Source: Zeugodacus cucurbitae (taxonomy: Eukaryota > Arthropoda > Insecta > Diptera > Tephritidae). From it: 64,000 bases of DNA. The notes beneath the pieces are model-generated. The model made no database searches and was not told where the DNA came from. It worked only from the letters and a program-made list of their open reading frames with translations. Position numbers and translations under genes: made by a program. Location: contig NC_071667.1 in NCBI RefSeq assembly GCF_028554725.1, positions 9,407,501 through 9,471,500 on the forward strand, in the 5' to 3' direction. This document shows, piece by piece, positions 51,058 through 63,226 of this stretch (position 1 is its first letter; each line of letters opens with the position of its first letter).

Positions 51058-53542
51058 TGTGGCCAGTCTTTAATTTATATATATAAATGTATCACTTCGC
51101 ACAACACTTATTGCAGAAAATGCAACATAAACGTACACAAAGTCTTCAATATACACTTTTAGTATTTACATTCCTGTTCAGTATTTTATTGCATAACACA
51201 CTTCACTAAAAAATTGGCACTACCGAGAGTTCTTTTAGACGTTACGGCTCGATTTAAACATAGAGATGTTATGTAGATGACTTTCACTTAAATACTTGAC
51301 ACATTTGTATCTTATCTTGTTGAAAAGGAAAATCTTATCACAATATTTAAGACATAAAGCCTTAAACTAGTATGCACTTGTAAATCACTTGAATTAATTT
51401 GCGAACTCGTGCAATTAGTTCATCTTAAATCTGCATATCTGATATCTACATACATATACAGTGGAACTTCTCTAACTCGAATCACCATAATCCACAAAAA
51501 AAACTTCGAGTTAGAGAGACTTTGAGTTATAGAATTCCCATTAAAACATAAAATTTTTCAAAAAACTGTAAAATATTGATGTATATAGAGTTTTTTTTAT
51601 ACGTTTACTACGCATAAAGTTTTATAAACATTCGTTAAAACATGTATTCTGTAATTTTGTTTGTTGCAATTTGCTATTGTTTGACTCTTGTTTTGTCTTG
51701 TCTTGTCTGTATCTCATGCCTTTGTTACATGATTTATGCAATCCATAAGTGTAAAATATTATTTTATGTACGCCTACTTACGATATAGAGGCCTCTTTTA
51801 AAATCCTGCCCCGATAGTAGAATTTTAAATTTTGTATTATGCCCTGGTCGGTAAGTTCGATTTATGGAAGGCAATTTGTATAAAATTTGATTTCTATTGC
51901 CAATTTAAGGGTTCGAGTTATGGAGATCTTCGAGTTATAGAAGTTCGAGTTATGGAAAGAAATTTCTATGACATTTGATTTCTAAACACTATTGCCAATT
52001 CAAAAGTTCAAGTTATGGAGTCGAGTTCGAGTTATGGAAGTTCCACTGTATATGTTCTGTATAACTGTATGTATGTGAATTTGGTGTGAGAAAAATTATT
52101 AATTTATCATTATTTGAGCGTTGAATTAGTATGTACAAATATATCTATATTACTGATAAATATTTCAGGCGTTTGGAAATAAATTGGTTCGTGACGTCAG
52201 AACAAAAGGAGTCTACAACTGGCTACAATTAAATGCAATGAAAGTTTGACAGCTCATTTCATTTATGTCGTACTGTCGCCCCAACTAGTTTTAGAGTTTG
52301 ATTATGGTATATAGAGTGTTTTGTCTATATATAAAATAGTATTTCAGCATGTCATTATATTGCACCATTTAGTCAAATTAACTATTTTGTAGTACTTTCA
52401 TCTGCTTATCTCATTTTATTTGACTTACAGAAGTGAATTCTTAAATAAGATAAGCAGGGGTAATTGCTTAGACCTCGTCTATTACCTGTGAAATTATTTT
52501 TGAAATAAATAATGATATCGAAGTAAAAAGGTCCTGATGTGGCGATGTATATATGCATAGAGAAATATCAAAGATGAATTCCACATTTGTTTACGCAATT
52601 GCTTACTCAATGAAACATATAGATGCGTACATACATATGTGTGTATGTCTTTTGCTTGAGATTGTGATATGGCGTTAAAGATTAACATGCTTCTTGACGC
52701 TTTGTTGAATCTCATAAACATCTGTATACATTTATTTTAAGTCAATATAATATTAAAATTTAAAAGCTAAGTAAACACACGTATACAGTACGTCATATAT
52801 ACAGTTTTTAATTAAGTATGATAATTATGCTGATTCATGATGAAGACAGTGTCTAAAACCGTTTTGACGATATTGCCTTTACTCCTACATATGAATAATC
52901 TAGTATTTGAATTATAATTTATGACAGAATTTCAGTTTAGATATAAAAATTGTTACAACGAACCCGCAGCAAGGATTCAACGCCCGATTCAAGAACCGAT
53001 TTTCAGGTTAGATCGATGATTAGGTTATGTCGATTCCCAATGAAAATATACCAGTTTAGAATTAGAAATGTTTAAAGCTTTATTAATTATTAATTCACTT
53101 TGTTTAAAAATGTATGCTTTATTTATAAATAATAATAATACACAAGACATATAAAATGCGATGAAAACGAAGAAGTTGTATTACATTAGGCCGAATTCAA
53201 TGTTCAACTGGTGCAAACAGTTGACATTTCTCTTTTATATTGATTTATAAAAATATTCTTTGTAACGTTTTTTTATTGATATAGCGGAAAATGAGTGCTT
53301 CTAATTATATTTTTTTATTGTAAGTGTATTATCATTGTATTTGACATAATCAAAGTCGCCGGTTATGCGTAGCTATCAGCCTCGTTAGATTGATACGAGT
53401 ACACCATGGTCTTAGGAAATATGTACTCAATTTTTATTTGTAATGTCATTATAGATACTTAATATTAATTACATTTCAATAATTTACACTATATATTAAC
53501 ACTTGGGAATTTTAGTTTTATTTGTCTTTAAAATTACGCTCT
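51058..53542. other. spacer between symporters A and B, containing a Tigger-like element
   Basis: Holds the promoter side of symporter A and the 3' flank of symporter B. Apart from the element at 51459-52048 it is AT-rich. From about 53388 on, it belongs to the block duplicated downstream of symporter C. Confidence 0.5.
51459..52048. mobile_element. non-autonomous pogo/Tigger-like element (590 bp)
   Basis: The left end CAGTGGAACTTCTCTAACTC (51459) is mirrored by GAGTTATGGAAGTTCCACTG (ending 52048). Both are flanked by TA (51457-51458 and 52049-52050). A CAGT terminus with a GAACTTC/CTCGA-type TIR and TA duplication is characteristic of the Tigger/pogo branch of Tc1-mariner elements. The motif TTCGAGTTATGGA recurs several times toward the right end. 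There is no transposase frame. Confidence 0.8.
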
Positions 53543-56500
53543 CTATATAATTACTTTCTTTAACTCTGGTAATTCTTCGGTGTTCGCTAATTTATATTTG
53601 TAAAATGGATGTATCACAGGTGATAATAGTTTCAAATCTAATTTGAAATTTTTCTCCGCGGGCAAAATATAACTGAGTGGCAAGGCGACAAAGAAAACGA
53701 TTAAATTGCCCACTGTAACGTACCAATTGAAAGAAAGATCAAAAATATTGAAACTATCTTTTGCTGATGGAGTCTGTAGATTGATGGAGGTTGTAGACGT
53801 AGCATTGAAGAAAAATGTTTCGTTAGTATTGTTTGCGGGACAATTTTCCACCGAGGAAGGTAGAGCACTATATTTTAGACGTCCTTGTGCACCCACAACA
53901 ATTACAATCATCGAGACCATGCTTGCCACTACCGACCAAAATGCGGCCTTATTTGAAATATACATTATAATATGTTTAACAAAAAAGGAATATTTCTAAC
54001 TTACTTTGCCATGCGCACGCGGTACCAACATGCCCAACATATAAACACCGAAAACCGAACCTAATGTTACGCCTCCAATCGAATATGTCACTTGTAATAT
54101 AGAAGAGAATTTCTCCACTATGAAACCGCTAATAATACTGTATACACCACAGATACAAATAAATCCACGCATAATGAGGTTAGCTCTCCTTTCAGTGTGT
54201 TTTATACGAGGTTTGATATAATCCATATATACGACGCCAGCTAGAGCGTTCAAGCTAGCCGACGTGGTACTCAATGCCGCACTGAAAACACTGGAAATAA
54301 AAATGCCCGGCATGCCCTTGAGATGACCGGCTATATCCTGTACAAAGAACGGCATCATTTTATCCGCTTTCTGCACATAACCTCTAGTGAGCGGATCACA
54401 ATCGTGGTAGAGTGCATACATGGCTGTTAAAGTAAAATATTTTAAATTGTAAGATCTAATAATATACGGTTTAAAAAATTGTCACTCACTTATGCCAACG
54501 AAACAATTAAGTATCATTATTACGAAGACACCAATTCCGAAAAGCAACAGTGAACGTCTCACATGCCCTAGAGTTGGCAGCGCCACGACTCGCTGTACAC
54601 AGCTCTGGTTTAAACCCACATAGGCCGTCCACAGCACGAAGCCACTAATAGTGGTATTCCAAAAGGTTATGCGAGTTCTGGCATCAAAAGTGAAGCTAAA
54701 GTGTTGGTAGATGGTACATAAGATTAGAAACAATGACATAATAGTCTTCATTTAGGAAAAAATAAAATAGTTATTATTAATTACTTATATAAAAGATACA
54801 TATTAGCCCTATTATGACTTATAATACTTAATTCTTATATTTATGAACTTTAATACGCAGTGAAGTCCTCCTTTGATATTTGTATTCGTATCAACTGTTT
54901 TCTGGAAGCGATATCATCTTATAAGATTATAGTTATAATACGGAAATATTGTTATTATTTTTATATCGATTCAAAACATTCTCAAAATAATTTTGAAGCT
55001 CCGGGTCCATTCCGGTAAGGTAGAACCGACAGTCGTGGGAACAAATACTATGGAAATTCTTATATTCGGTTTAAGGGAGTCATAGGAATGTTTATATATG
55101 AAACAAAGCTTGTTTTTTAGTTAAGGGAATATACCAATCTTTTTCTTCTACCCTCGCAGTGCTACCAACGACTGTTAGATTGAGAGATTATAGAAATATA
55201 CTATTCTAATTGAGTACATTTGATATCGCTTTAAAATATATTAATCTTACTTAACATCCAAACGACCGCCTCTAGCGGCTATATTGATGACTTCATTAAA
55301 TCCGCCGACTTTCTTTGTTCCCAAGAAACAGACTACCGCCACGGATCCGATCATTATTGCACCTTGGAACACATCCGTCCATACAACAGCCTTTATTCCA
55401 CCCTTTTTTACGAAAAATTAAAGGATTAATAGCCAAATAAAAGTATTCAACATATACATACAGATCATTTCAATTAGCATTGGAAATTTACGAAATTGAT
55501 GAAACGATGAAACAATTAAAAAATAATGATAAATTTAAATGCACAGACAAATGTATATAAAAAATAATAATAAAATTACGGAAATCATTAGGTATTAGGA
55601 ATCCATTAGGTATTATTACACTAACTGATTATATTAGGTCTACAACTTTGCTTCCGCCGTTTTCCAATAGATGTCTATAGGGTCAAGCACTGGTCGATTA
55701 AATCGTTTTATATCGATCTTGGACATTTGTGTCCACATTAACCCAAAAAAATATTTGTAGAGATCTGTTTGCATCCCAAACTTATTTTCAATTGAAAATG
55801 TCACTTTTTGAGTCGAATTCTCAAGGTTTGCGGGAATGTCTCTAGGGTCAAGCACTGGTCGATTAAATCGTTTTATATCGATCTTGGACATCTGTGTCAA
55901 CATTAACCCAACAAAATATTTGTAGAGATCTGTTTGCATCTCAAACTTATTCTCAACTGAAAATGTCACTTTTTGAGCCGAATTCTCGACATTTGCGGTA
56001 AATTTTGCTTTTCTTTTTCAATTCAAAGAAAAGTGCGGCTGAGGCTCATCGATATTTGTAACATCGACATTTGTAACCGCTTTTATACAAAAAAAAAACT
56101 TAAATTTACAAAAAAACGGCGGAAACAAAGTTGTAGACCAATAATATATACACTTTAAATCATATCTAAGTTTTTGATTAAGTAAGTCTGTAAATTACTG
56201 GAATGAGACTAAGTTCGATGCAATGAATGTATTTAACCACTAATTTCGATACTTTTGTTATTGTAGCGTTATTTTGCAAATAATTTTCAAAAATTTTCTG
56301 GAATTCATGTTCTTTGCTTGCATATTAGTCCGGGTGCGTTTCAGCTAAGTAGACCCGAGTAAAGTTATGTAGCTACTGTTCTTACTATTTAAATTATTAT
56401 TTATTTACTTTATTTAAACTTACCAACATTGTGTAAATTACACAGATCGAACAAATATAGGTATTTATCAGATGTATATTACTTCCCGTTACTAAATGTA

Positions 56501-57517
56501 AAAACCAAATGCTGTATTATTATTCTGATATTGGAAAGTGTTCTTAAATATTATTATTATGTTTGTTTACATTATAGATCCTATAATGTAACTTCGTACA
56601 CACCTTGAGCAAATGCGAGGGAGGGTATAAATATGATAACTGGCAGCCATAAAAAACTGGTAAACATGAAAGCAAAAGTTATTAGATTGCGGGTGCTACG
56701 ATTGAAACGTAGTTCCAAATACTAAAAATATAAAAATGACATCAAAAAATGTAACGACTTAAATATACTTTTTAGATTTAATGATATTGCAAACTGAAGC
56801 GGTTGTGGAAGACTTTCAGTCAAAATTTAGAAAAATATGTTCCGAACTATTTAACAATTAAATTAATAAAATAATTGTAATGTTGCAAAAGGAACTTCAA
56901 TTCTATACTTTGCAAACTAGGTTGGCCGTTAAAAATGAACTTGGTTTTATAAAAAATGTTGGCATTTGATTTAATAATAAATGCACTAACACTCATATAT
57001 ATTTATTAATATGTCAGCATACCTCGTAACAATTGGACAGGTTGTTATTATAAAACACAGGAATTATGATCCAACAAAGCGTCGGTATTATTATTAACAA
57101 CGAAGCCAAACTGAAAACCCAGTTAATGCCAAACGAGTACAATTCCGCTGGTATAGCCATCATCGAAATCGCGGACAACTGGCTAATAATAAATAATTTA
57201 AGAAAAGAAAAACATAATTTTGATTTTATAAAAATGATTTATTATTTTATACTAAAAAACTTAAATTAGACCTTATTTACTTTACGAAATGAATACCTGG
57301 CTACAAGTGATATCGCAATCGGAATTGTTTTCATTCGTTTACCGCCGAGCAAGTATTCTTCCGTATTATCCGCAACATGTCCAAAAAAGCCGAAATATAC
57401 ACCAATAAGCAGTGAAATGCTTAACATAAATACGAAAACGGCATAATCGACGGTACCGAAACTAAAACCGTGAAACTGATGAACGACGGCCCCGAGTGTA
57501 TTATTTTCGACGGACAT
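53543..57517 (-). CDS. SLC5-type sodium-solute symporter B
   Basis: Paralogue of symporter A in the same orientation. Eight exons, minus strand: 57297-57517, 57023-57182, 56604-56721, 56424-56491, 55251-55402, 54490-54695, 54005-54423 and 53543-53947, total 582 residues. All junctions are GT/AG and in phase. It starts MSVENNTLGAVVHQFHGFSF. Shared marks are EYLLGGKRMKTIPIAISLVA, SMMAIPAELYSFGINW, GGIKAVVWTDVFQGA, GLNQSCVQRVVALPTLGHVR and MPFFVQDIAGHLKG. Exons 1-5 have the same boundaries as in A; exons 6 and 7 are fused relative to A. The C-terminal tail is short (LPELKKVII). Exons 6-8 with their introns and 3' flank are almost identical to symporter C. The intron at 55403-56423 contains a TIR element. 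Confidence 0.9.
54696..55250 (-). other. intron 5 of symporter B
   Basis: 555 bp AT-rich intron. Parts (for example GTCATAGGAATGTTTATAT near 55080) match the corresponding intron of symporter C near 61765, showing common descent. No insertion comparable to C's repeats is present. A phrase resembling GTAGAACCGACAGTCGTGGG near 55020 belongs to a dispersed repeat also seen near 27490. Confidence 0.5.
55637..56139. mobile_element. 503-bp TIR element (MITE-like) with an internal tandem repeat, in an intron of symporter B
   Basis: 27-bp terminal inverted repeats, 26 of 27 matching: the left starts GGTCTACAACTTTGCTTCCG at 55637, the right ends at 56139 with the complement (CGGAAACAAAGTTGTAGACC). 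Inside, a unit of 165 bp is repeated twice (GGTCAAGCACTGGTCGATTA begins at 55681 and again at 55846). On the minus strand both units are open in one frame (55640-55969). A clear target-site duplication was not found, so the superfamily is unassigned. Confidence 0.75.
56722..57022 (-). other. intron of symporter B
   Basis: 301 bp AT-rich intron. Part of it (TATACTTTGCAAACTAGGTT near 56907) is shared with the matching intron of symporter C near 62648. Confidence 0.5.
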
Positions 57518-58254
57518 CTCGACAGAACAGAAATAATTTCGAAATAGGTTTTTTAGTATCTTGCGGATATCTAGTATACCGATTTGACAGATTTGGATGA
57601 TTTTCCTTTTGTAATTTAGTTATATAACCACCATAACTAGACCGAGACAAGTGCTAGTCATTCTTTATCTCTGTGCTTAAATAATAATTACTTAAATCAA
57701 CCGATAATTAGGTTATGTCGGTTACCAAATGAAATTAAAAAGTTTATAAATAGAAATGTAAAGCTTTTGTTAATTCACTTTGTTATACTTTTTTATATTT
57801 ATGCTTTATTTACAAATAATAAAAATACACAACGCATATAAAATACGTAGAAAACTGTAGAATATTATATGATGCCGAATTCAATGGCAATCGTTGTTAA
57901 ACTAATGAAAGCAATTGTGATTTCACTTTTATAGCATTTTATAAAAATATTTTTCGATACATATTGCTGTGAAATTAATAATTTTTATCGACACGTTAAA
58001 TAAGTACATCTAAATTATTTTATTGTAAGTGTAGCTCATATTATCAATACATTTGACATAATCAAAGTTGCGCGTTATGCAAAGTTATCAGCCTCGGTAT
58101 ATTGATACGAGTACACCATGGTCTTAGGAAATATGTACTCAATTTTTATTTGTAATGTCATTATAGATACTTAATATTAATTACATTTCAATAATTTACA
58201 CTATATATTAACACTTGGGAATTTTAGTTTTATTTGTCTTTAAAATTACGCTCT
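57518..58254. other. spacer between symporters B and C
   Basis: About 740 bp. It includes the promoter side of B and the 3' flank of C. The text around 57700-58100 is a diverged counterpart of about 53020-53390, and from about 58100 it is nearly identical to the flank of B. Confidence 0.5.
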
Positions 58255-61200
58255 CTATATAATTACTTTCTTTAACTCTGGTAATTCTTCGGTGTTCGCT
58301 AATTTATATTTGTAAAATGGATGTATCACAGGTGATAATAGTTTCAAATCTAATTTGAAATTTTTCTCCGCGGGCAAAATATAACTGAGTGGCAAGGCGA
58401 CAAAGAAAACGATTAAATTGCCCACTGTAACGTACCAATTGAAAGAAAGATCAAAAATATTGAAACTATCTTTTGCTGATGGAGTCTGTAGATTGATGGA
58501 GGTTGTAGACGTAGCATTGAAGAAAAATGTTTCGTTAGTATTGTTTGCGGGACATTTTTCCACCGAGGAAGGTAGAGCACTATATTTTAGACGTCCTTGT
58601 GCACCCACAACAATTACAATCATCGAGACCATGCTTGCCACTACCGACCAAAATGCGGCCTTATTTGAAATATACATTATAATATGTTTAACAAAAAAGG
58701 AATGTTTCTAACTTACTTTGCCATGTGCACGTGGTACCAACATGCCCAACATATAAACACCGAAAACCGAACCTAATGTTACGCCTCCAATCGAATAGAT
58801 CACTTGTAATATAGAAGAGAATTTTTCCACTATGAAACCGCTAATAATACTGTATACACCACAGATACAAATAAATCCACGCATAATGAGGTTAGCTCTC
58901 CTTTCAGTGTGTTTTATACGAGGTTTGATATAATCCATATATACGACGCCAGCTAGAGCGTTCAACCCAGCAGACATGGTACTCAAAGCCGCACTGAAAA
59001 CACTGGAAATAAAAATGCCCGGCATGCCCTTGAGATGACCGGCTATATCCTGTACAAAGAACGGCATCATTTTATCCGCTTTCTGCACATAACCTCTAGT
59101 GAGCGGATCACAATCGTGGTAGAGTGCATACATGGCTGTTAAAGTAAAATATTTTAAATTGTAAGATAATAATAAACGCTTTAAATAATTGTCACTCACT
59201 TATGCCAACGAAACAATTAAGTATCATTATTACGAAGACACCAATTCCGAAAAGCAACAGTGAACGTCTCACATGCCCTAGCGTTGGCAGCGCCACGACT
59301 CGCTGTACACAGCTCTGGTTCAAACCCACGTAGGACGTCCAAAAAATGAAGCTACTAATGATGGTATTCCAAAAAGTCATGCGAGTTTTGGCATCAAAAG
59401 TGAAGCTGAAGTGTTGGTGGATGGTACATAAGATTTAAAACAGTGGCGTAATAAACTTCGTCGATTAAAAAAGGAAATACTTATATTTCCTTATAATTAT
59501 AATTTTTATACTCTCGCAACAAAGTTGCTACGACAGTATAATAGTTTTGTTCACATAACGGTTGTTTTGTAACACCTAAAACTAGACGAGTTAGATATAG
59601 AGTCATATATACGAACGTGATCAGGGTGACGAATAGATTTGAAATCCGGATGTCTGTCCGTCCGTCCGTTGTCCGTCTGTGCGTCTGTCTGTCTGTCCGT
59701 CTGTCCGTCTGTGCAAGCTGTAACTGGAGTAAAAATTAAGATATCTTAATGAAACTTGGAACACATGTTCCTTGGTGTTGAGAGGGTTGCTTTCGAAAAT
59801 GGGCGAAATCGGACCATTGCCACGCCCACAAAATGGCGAAAACCAAAAAGACATAAAGTGTCATAACTAAGCCATAAATAAAGTTATGAAAGTAAAATTT
59901 GGAATAAGACTCAGATTTTTTTACAAAATGAAAAATAGGCGTGGCATCGCCCACTTATGGGTCAAAAACCATATCTCAGGAACTACTCGACAGATTTTAA
60001 TGAAATTTGATAAATAACACTTTCTTGACACCCTGATGACACGGGTGGAATATGGGCGAAATCGGTTCACAACCACGCCTACTTCCAATATAACTCAATT
60101 TTTATTCCGTCTGAATCCTTCACTTTATCATGTATACATAAGAAGATAGCGGAATAAAACTTTACACAAATAGTTCATAACATCTCTGACTTCACTTGTG
60201 AAAAAATTGTCGAAAGCTGACAATAACTTTTCAAGGCCACAGATATCGAACATGTTGAACTCAGCGCCTAAGGGTAAATTTTAACCGAAAATTTGGGTAA
60301 ATCTCTTAGATAATTTAATGTAATTCAGAGGAAATTGTTTTCTTCTAATAGTGTTCTGTTAAAAAAATTATTAAAATTGGGTCATAACATCTCCTAGCTC
60401 CCATATACCTAATTATAGGTTTTTCAAAAATACGGTGGGCTTTATTCCACATACATGTATTGGTTAATATGTGAGATATCTTTACAAAATTAAGTGAGCG
60501 TATAGTCTTGGATATAGTGTACCCTGCTGGTGAAAATGAAAGAATTACCTCAGCCCTCATATAGTATATATTACGATTTTCGTTATTCTATTAAACTTTA
60601 TGCCGAAAATTTACCCATTTGTATGTTTGTAAGTTTCTTCAATAAATTGCGAGAGTATAAAATGTTCGGTTGCATCCGAACTTAGCCTTTCCTTACTTGT
60701 TTTTATTTATTTATTTTTGAATTGCAACACCTAACCCAGCAGATTAAATAAATTAACAAAGGAACTACTTTTATTATAATTTATTATTTTTATACTCTCG
60801 CAACAAAGTTGCTATAATTTGGATGTAATTTTTTTGGGGAAGTGGGCATGGCCCCGCCCCCAAATAGATTTTTTGTATATATCTCGCCAACCAATAAAGC
60901 TATATAAACCAAACTTTCTGCAGTCGATTCTCTTATGCACCCCACCACACACAATGAAAATAGTTTAAATCGGATAATAACCACGCCCACCTCCCATACA
61001 AAGGTTAGGTTGAAAATTACTAAAAGTGGGTTAACTCACTAACGAAATACGTCAGAAATACTAAATTTTTCAGAAGAATGTTTTACAAAATAGAAAATGG
61101 CTGTGGCATCGCCCACTTATGGGTCAAAAACCATATCTCAGGAACTACTCGACCGATTTCAATGAAACTTGGTTTGTAATAGTTTCCTTACATCCCAATG

Positions 61201-63226
61201 ATATGTTGCTAAAATAGGACAAATCGCTTCACAACCACGCCAACTTCCTATATACCAGAACTTTGAAGATCATCTGAATCGTTTACTTTACAATATATAA
61301 AGTAAGCACTAGTGAAGATATCGGTGCAGAACTTTGCACAAATACTATTTTTATAGTGTGGCAGCCCCATTCTAAAAATCGGCCCCATATATCGAACACG
61401 AGAACCTCGGTGCTTCTAACCTAATATTATGGTTTCCAACTTTCAATGGACTTTATACAATATATATGACGAATATGTGGGTCAAATTGTGTATTATATA
61501 ATATAAATAAAGTTAAATAAATAAATTGCGAGAGTATAAAATGTTCTGTTACACCCGAACTTAGCCCTTCCTTACTTGTTTTTAATTAATTATATAAAAT
61601 AAACATATTATCTAGATTCAGATTCTTAATTCTGGATATTTATAAAATTTAGTCCACAGAGAAGTCCTCCTTTGTTATTTGCCTTTATATCAACGGTTTA
61701 ACAGAAGTGATATAATCTCACAAATTATAATGATAATACGGAAATCCTTATATTCGGTTTAAGGAGTCATAGGAATGTTTGTATGCAAGACAAATCTTGT
61801 TTTGTTAAAGGATTATATATATGTATATCTCCTACCTTTGGTGTTGTAAGCTGCTACTAACAACCGTTTGATTGAGAGATTATAGAAATATTGTCTTCTA
61901 ATCGCTAATATCGCTTTAAAATATATTAATCTTACTTAACATCCAATCGACCGCCTCTAGCGGCTATATTGATGACTTCATTAAATCCGCCGACTTTCTT
62001 TGTTCCCAAGAAACAGAAAAGCACCACGGATCCAGTCATTATTACACCCTGGAACACATCCGTCCATACAACAGCCTTTATTCCACCCTTTTTTACGAAA
62101 AATTAAAGGATTAATAGGTAAAAAAAGTGAAAATGTACGAAATGTATGAAAATTTATGTACGTAGGTTAACATATAAGAAATATAAATAAAATTACGGAA
62201 ATAAAACATAAGAGAAGACTATCCGTTTCATTTAAGTAGACCCGACTAAATTTATGTATGGTATGTAATATTTTTTATTTACTTTATTTAAACTTACCAA
62301 CATTGTGTAAATGACACAGATTGAGCAAATAAAGGTATTTATCAAATGTATATTGATTCCCGTTACTAAATGTAAAAACAAAATGTTGTATTATTATTCT
62401 GATTTCGGAAAGTGTTCTTAAAAATTATTATTATTTACATATTTTATCTTATAACATAACTTTATACACACCTTGAGCAAATGCGAGAGACGGTATAAAT
62501 ATGAAAACCGGCAGCATTAAAAAAAGCGTAAACATGAAAGCGAAAGTCATTAGATTGCGGGTGCTACGATTGAAGCGTAGTTCCAAATACTGGAAAAATA
62601 AGAAAACACATATGTATATATAACATTGCAATATGGACTTCAATTCTATACTTTGCAAACTAGGTTGTCCTTTAAAAAGAAAATTGGTTTTATAAAAACA
62701 TTGACTCTTTATTTTAATTAACACACTAATACTTTCATACTTTTATTAATATGTCAGCATACCTCGTAACAATTGGACAGGTTGTTATTATAAAACACAG
62801 GAATTATGATCCAACAAAGCGTCGGTATTATTATTAACAACGAAGCCAAACTGAAAACCCAGTTAATGCCAAACGAATACATTTCCGCTGGTATTGCCAT
62901 TATCGAGGCCGCGGACAATTGACTAATAATTTAAGAAAAGAAAAACAAAATACAAAAACGTAAGTTAGCCCTTATTTCGTAAATTGAATACCGCTTCACA
63001 CCGACCTTGCTACAAGTGATATCGCAATCGGAATTGTTTTCATTCGTTTACCACCGAGCAAGTATTCTTCCGTATTATCCGCACCATGTCCAAAAAAGCC
63101 GAAATATACACCAATAAGTAGTGAAATGATTAACATCAATACGAAAACGATATAATCGACGGTACCGAAACTAAAATCATGTAACTGATGCACGACGGCA
63201 CCGAATGTAGTATTTTCGATGGACAT
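58255..63226 (-). CDS. SLC5-type sodium-solute symporter C
   Basis: Third tandem paralogue. Exons on the minus strand: 63006-63226, 62763-62922, 62472-62589, 62298-62365, 61936-62087, 59200-59405, 58717-59135 and 58255-58659, total 582 residues with the same exon lengths as B. It starts MSIENTTFGAVVHQLHDFSF. TM and SSF marks are as in B. The 3' three exons differ from B by only a few residues, whereas exons 1-5 differ more. The donor of exon 1 is poor: AAG|GTCGGT instead of AAG|GTGAGT in A or CAG|GTATTC in B, so correct splicing is in doubt. The fifth intron (59406-61935) is swollen by two DINE-1-like repeats. No frame-breaking change was seen otherwise. Confidence 0.82.
59505..60700 (-). mobile_element. 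DINE-1/Helentron-like repeat, copy 2 (in intron of symporter C)
   Basis: Reverse orientation to copy 1: begins TTATACTCTCGCAACAAAGT with the hairpin GCAAC/GTTGC, and ends GAACTTAGCCTTTCCTTACT at about 60700. It has a long GTCT/GTCC tract (about 59652-59712), so this copy keeps the microsatellite. Non-coding. Confidence 0.65.
60788..61580 (-). mobile_element. DINE-1/Helentron-like repeat, copy 3, internally deleted
   Basis: Same ends and orientation as copy 2: starts TTTATACTCTCGCAACAAAG and ends GAACTTAGCCCTTCCTTACT. It is only about 790 bp long and lacks the GTCY tract and the sequence next to it, so it carries an internal deletion. It lies about 90 bp from copy 2 in the same intron. Confidence 0.65.

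Noticed and set aside
53706..53999. Plus-strand frame also repeated at 58418-58711
   Set aside because: The apparent conservation comes from the duplicated symporter exon on the minus strand, not from a plus-strand gene.
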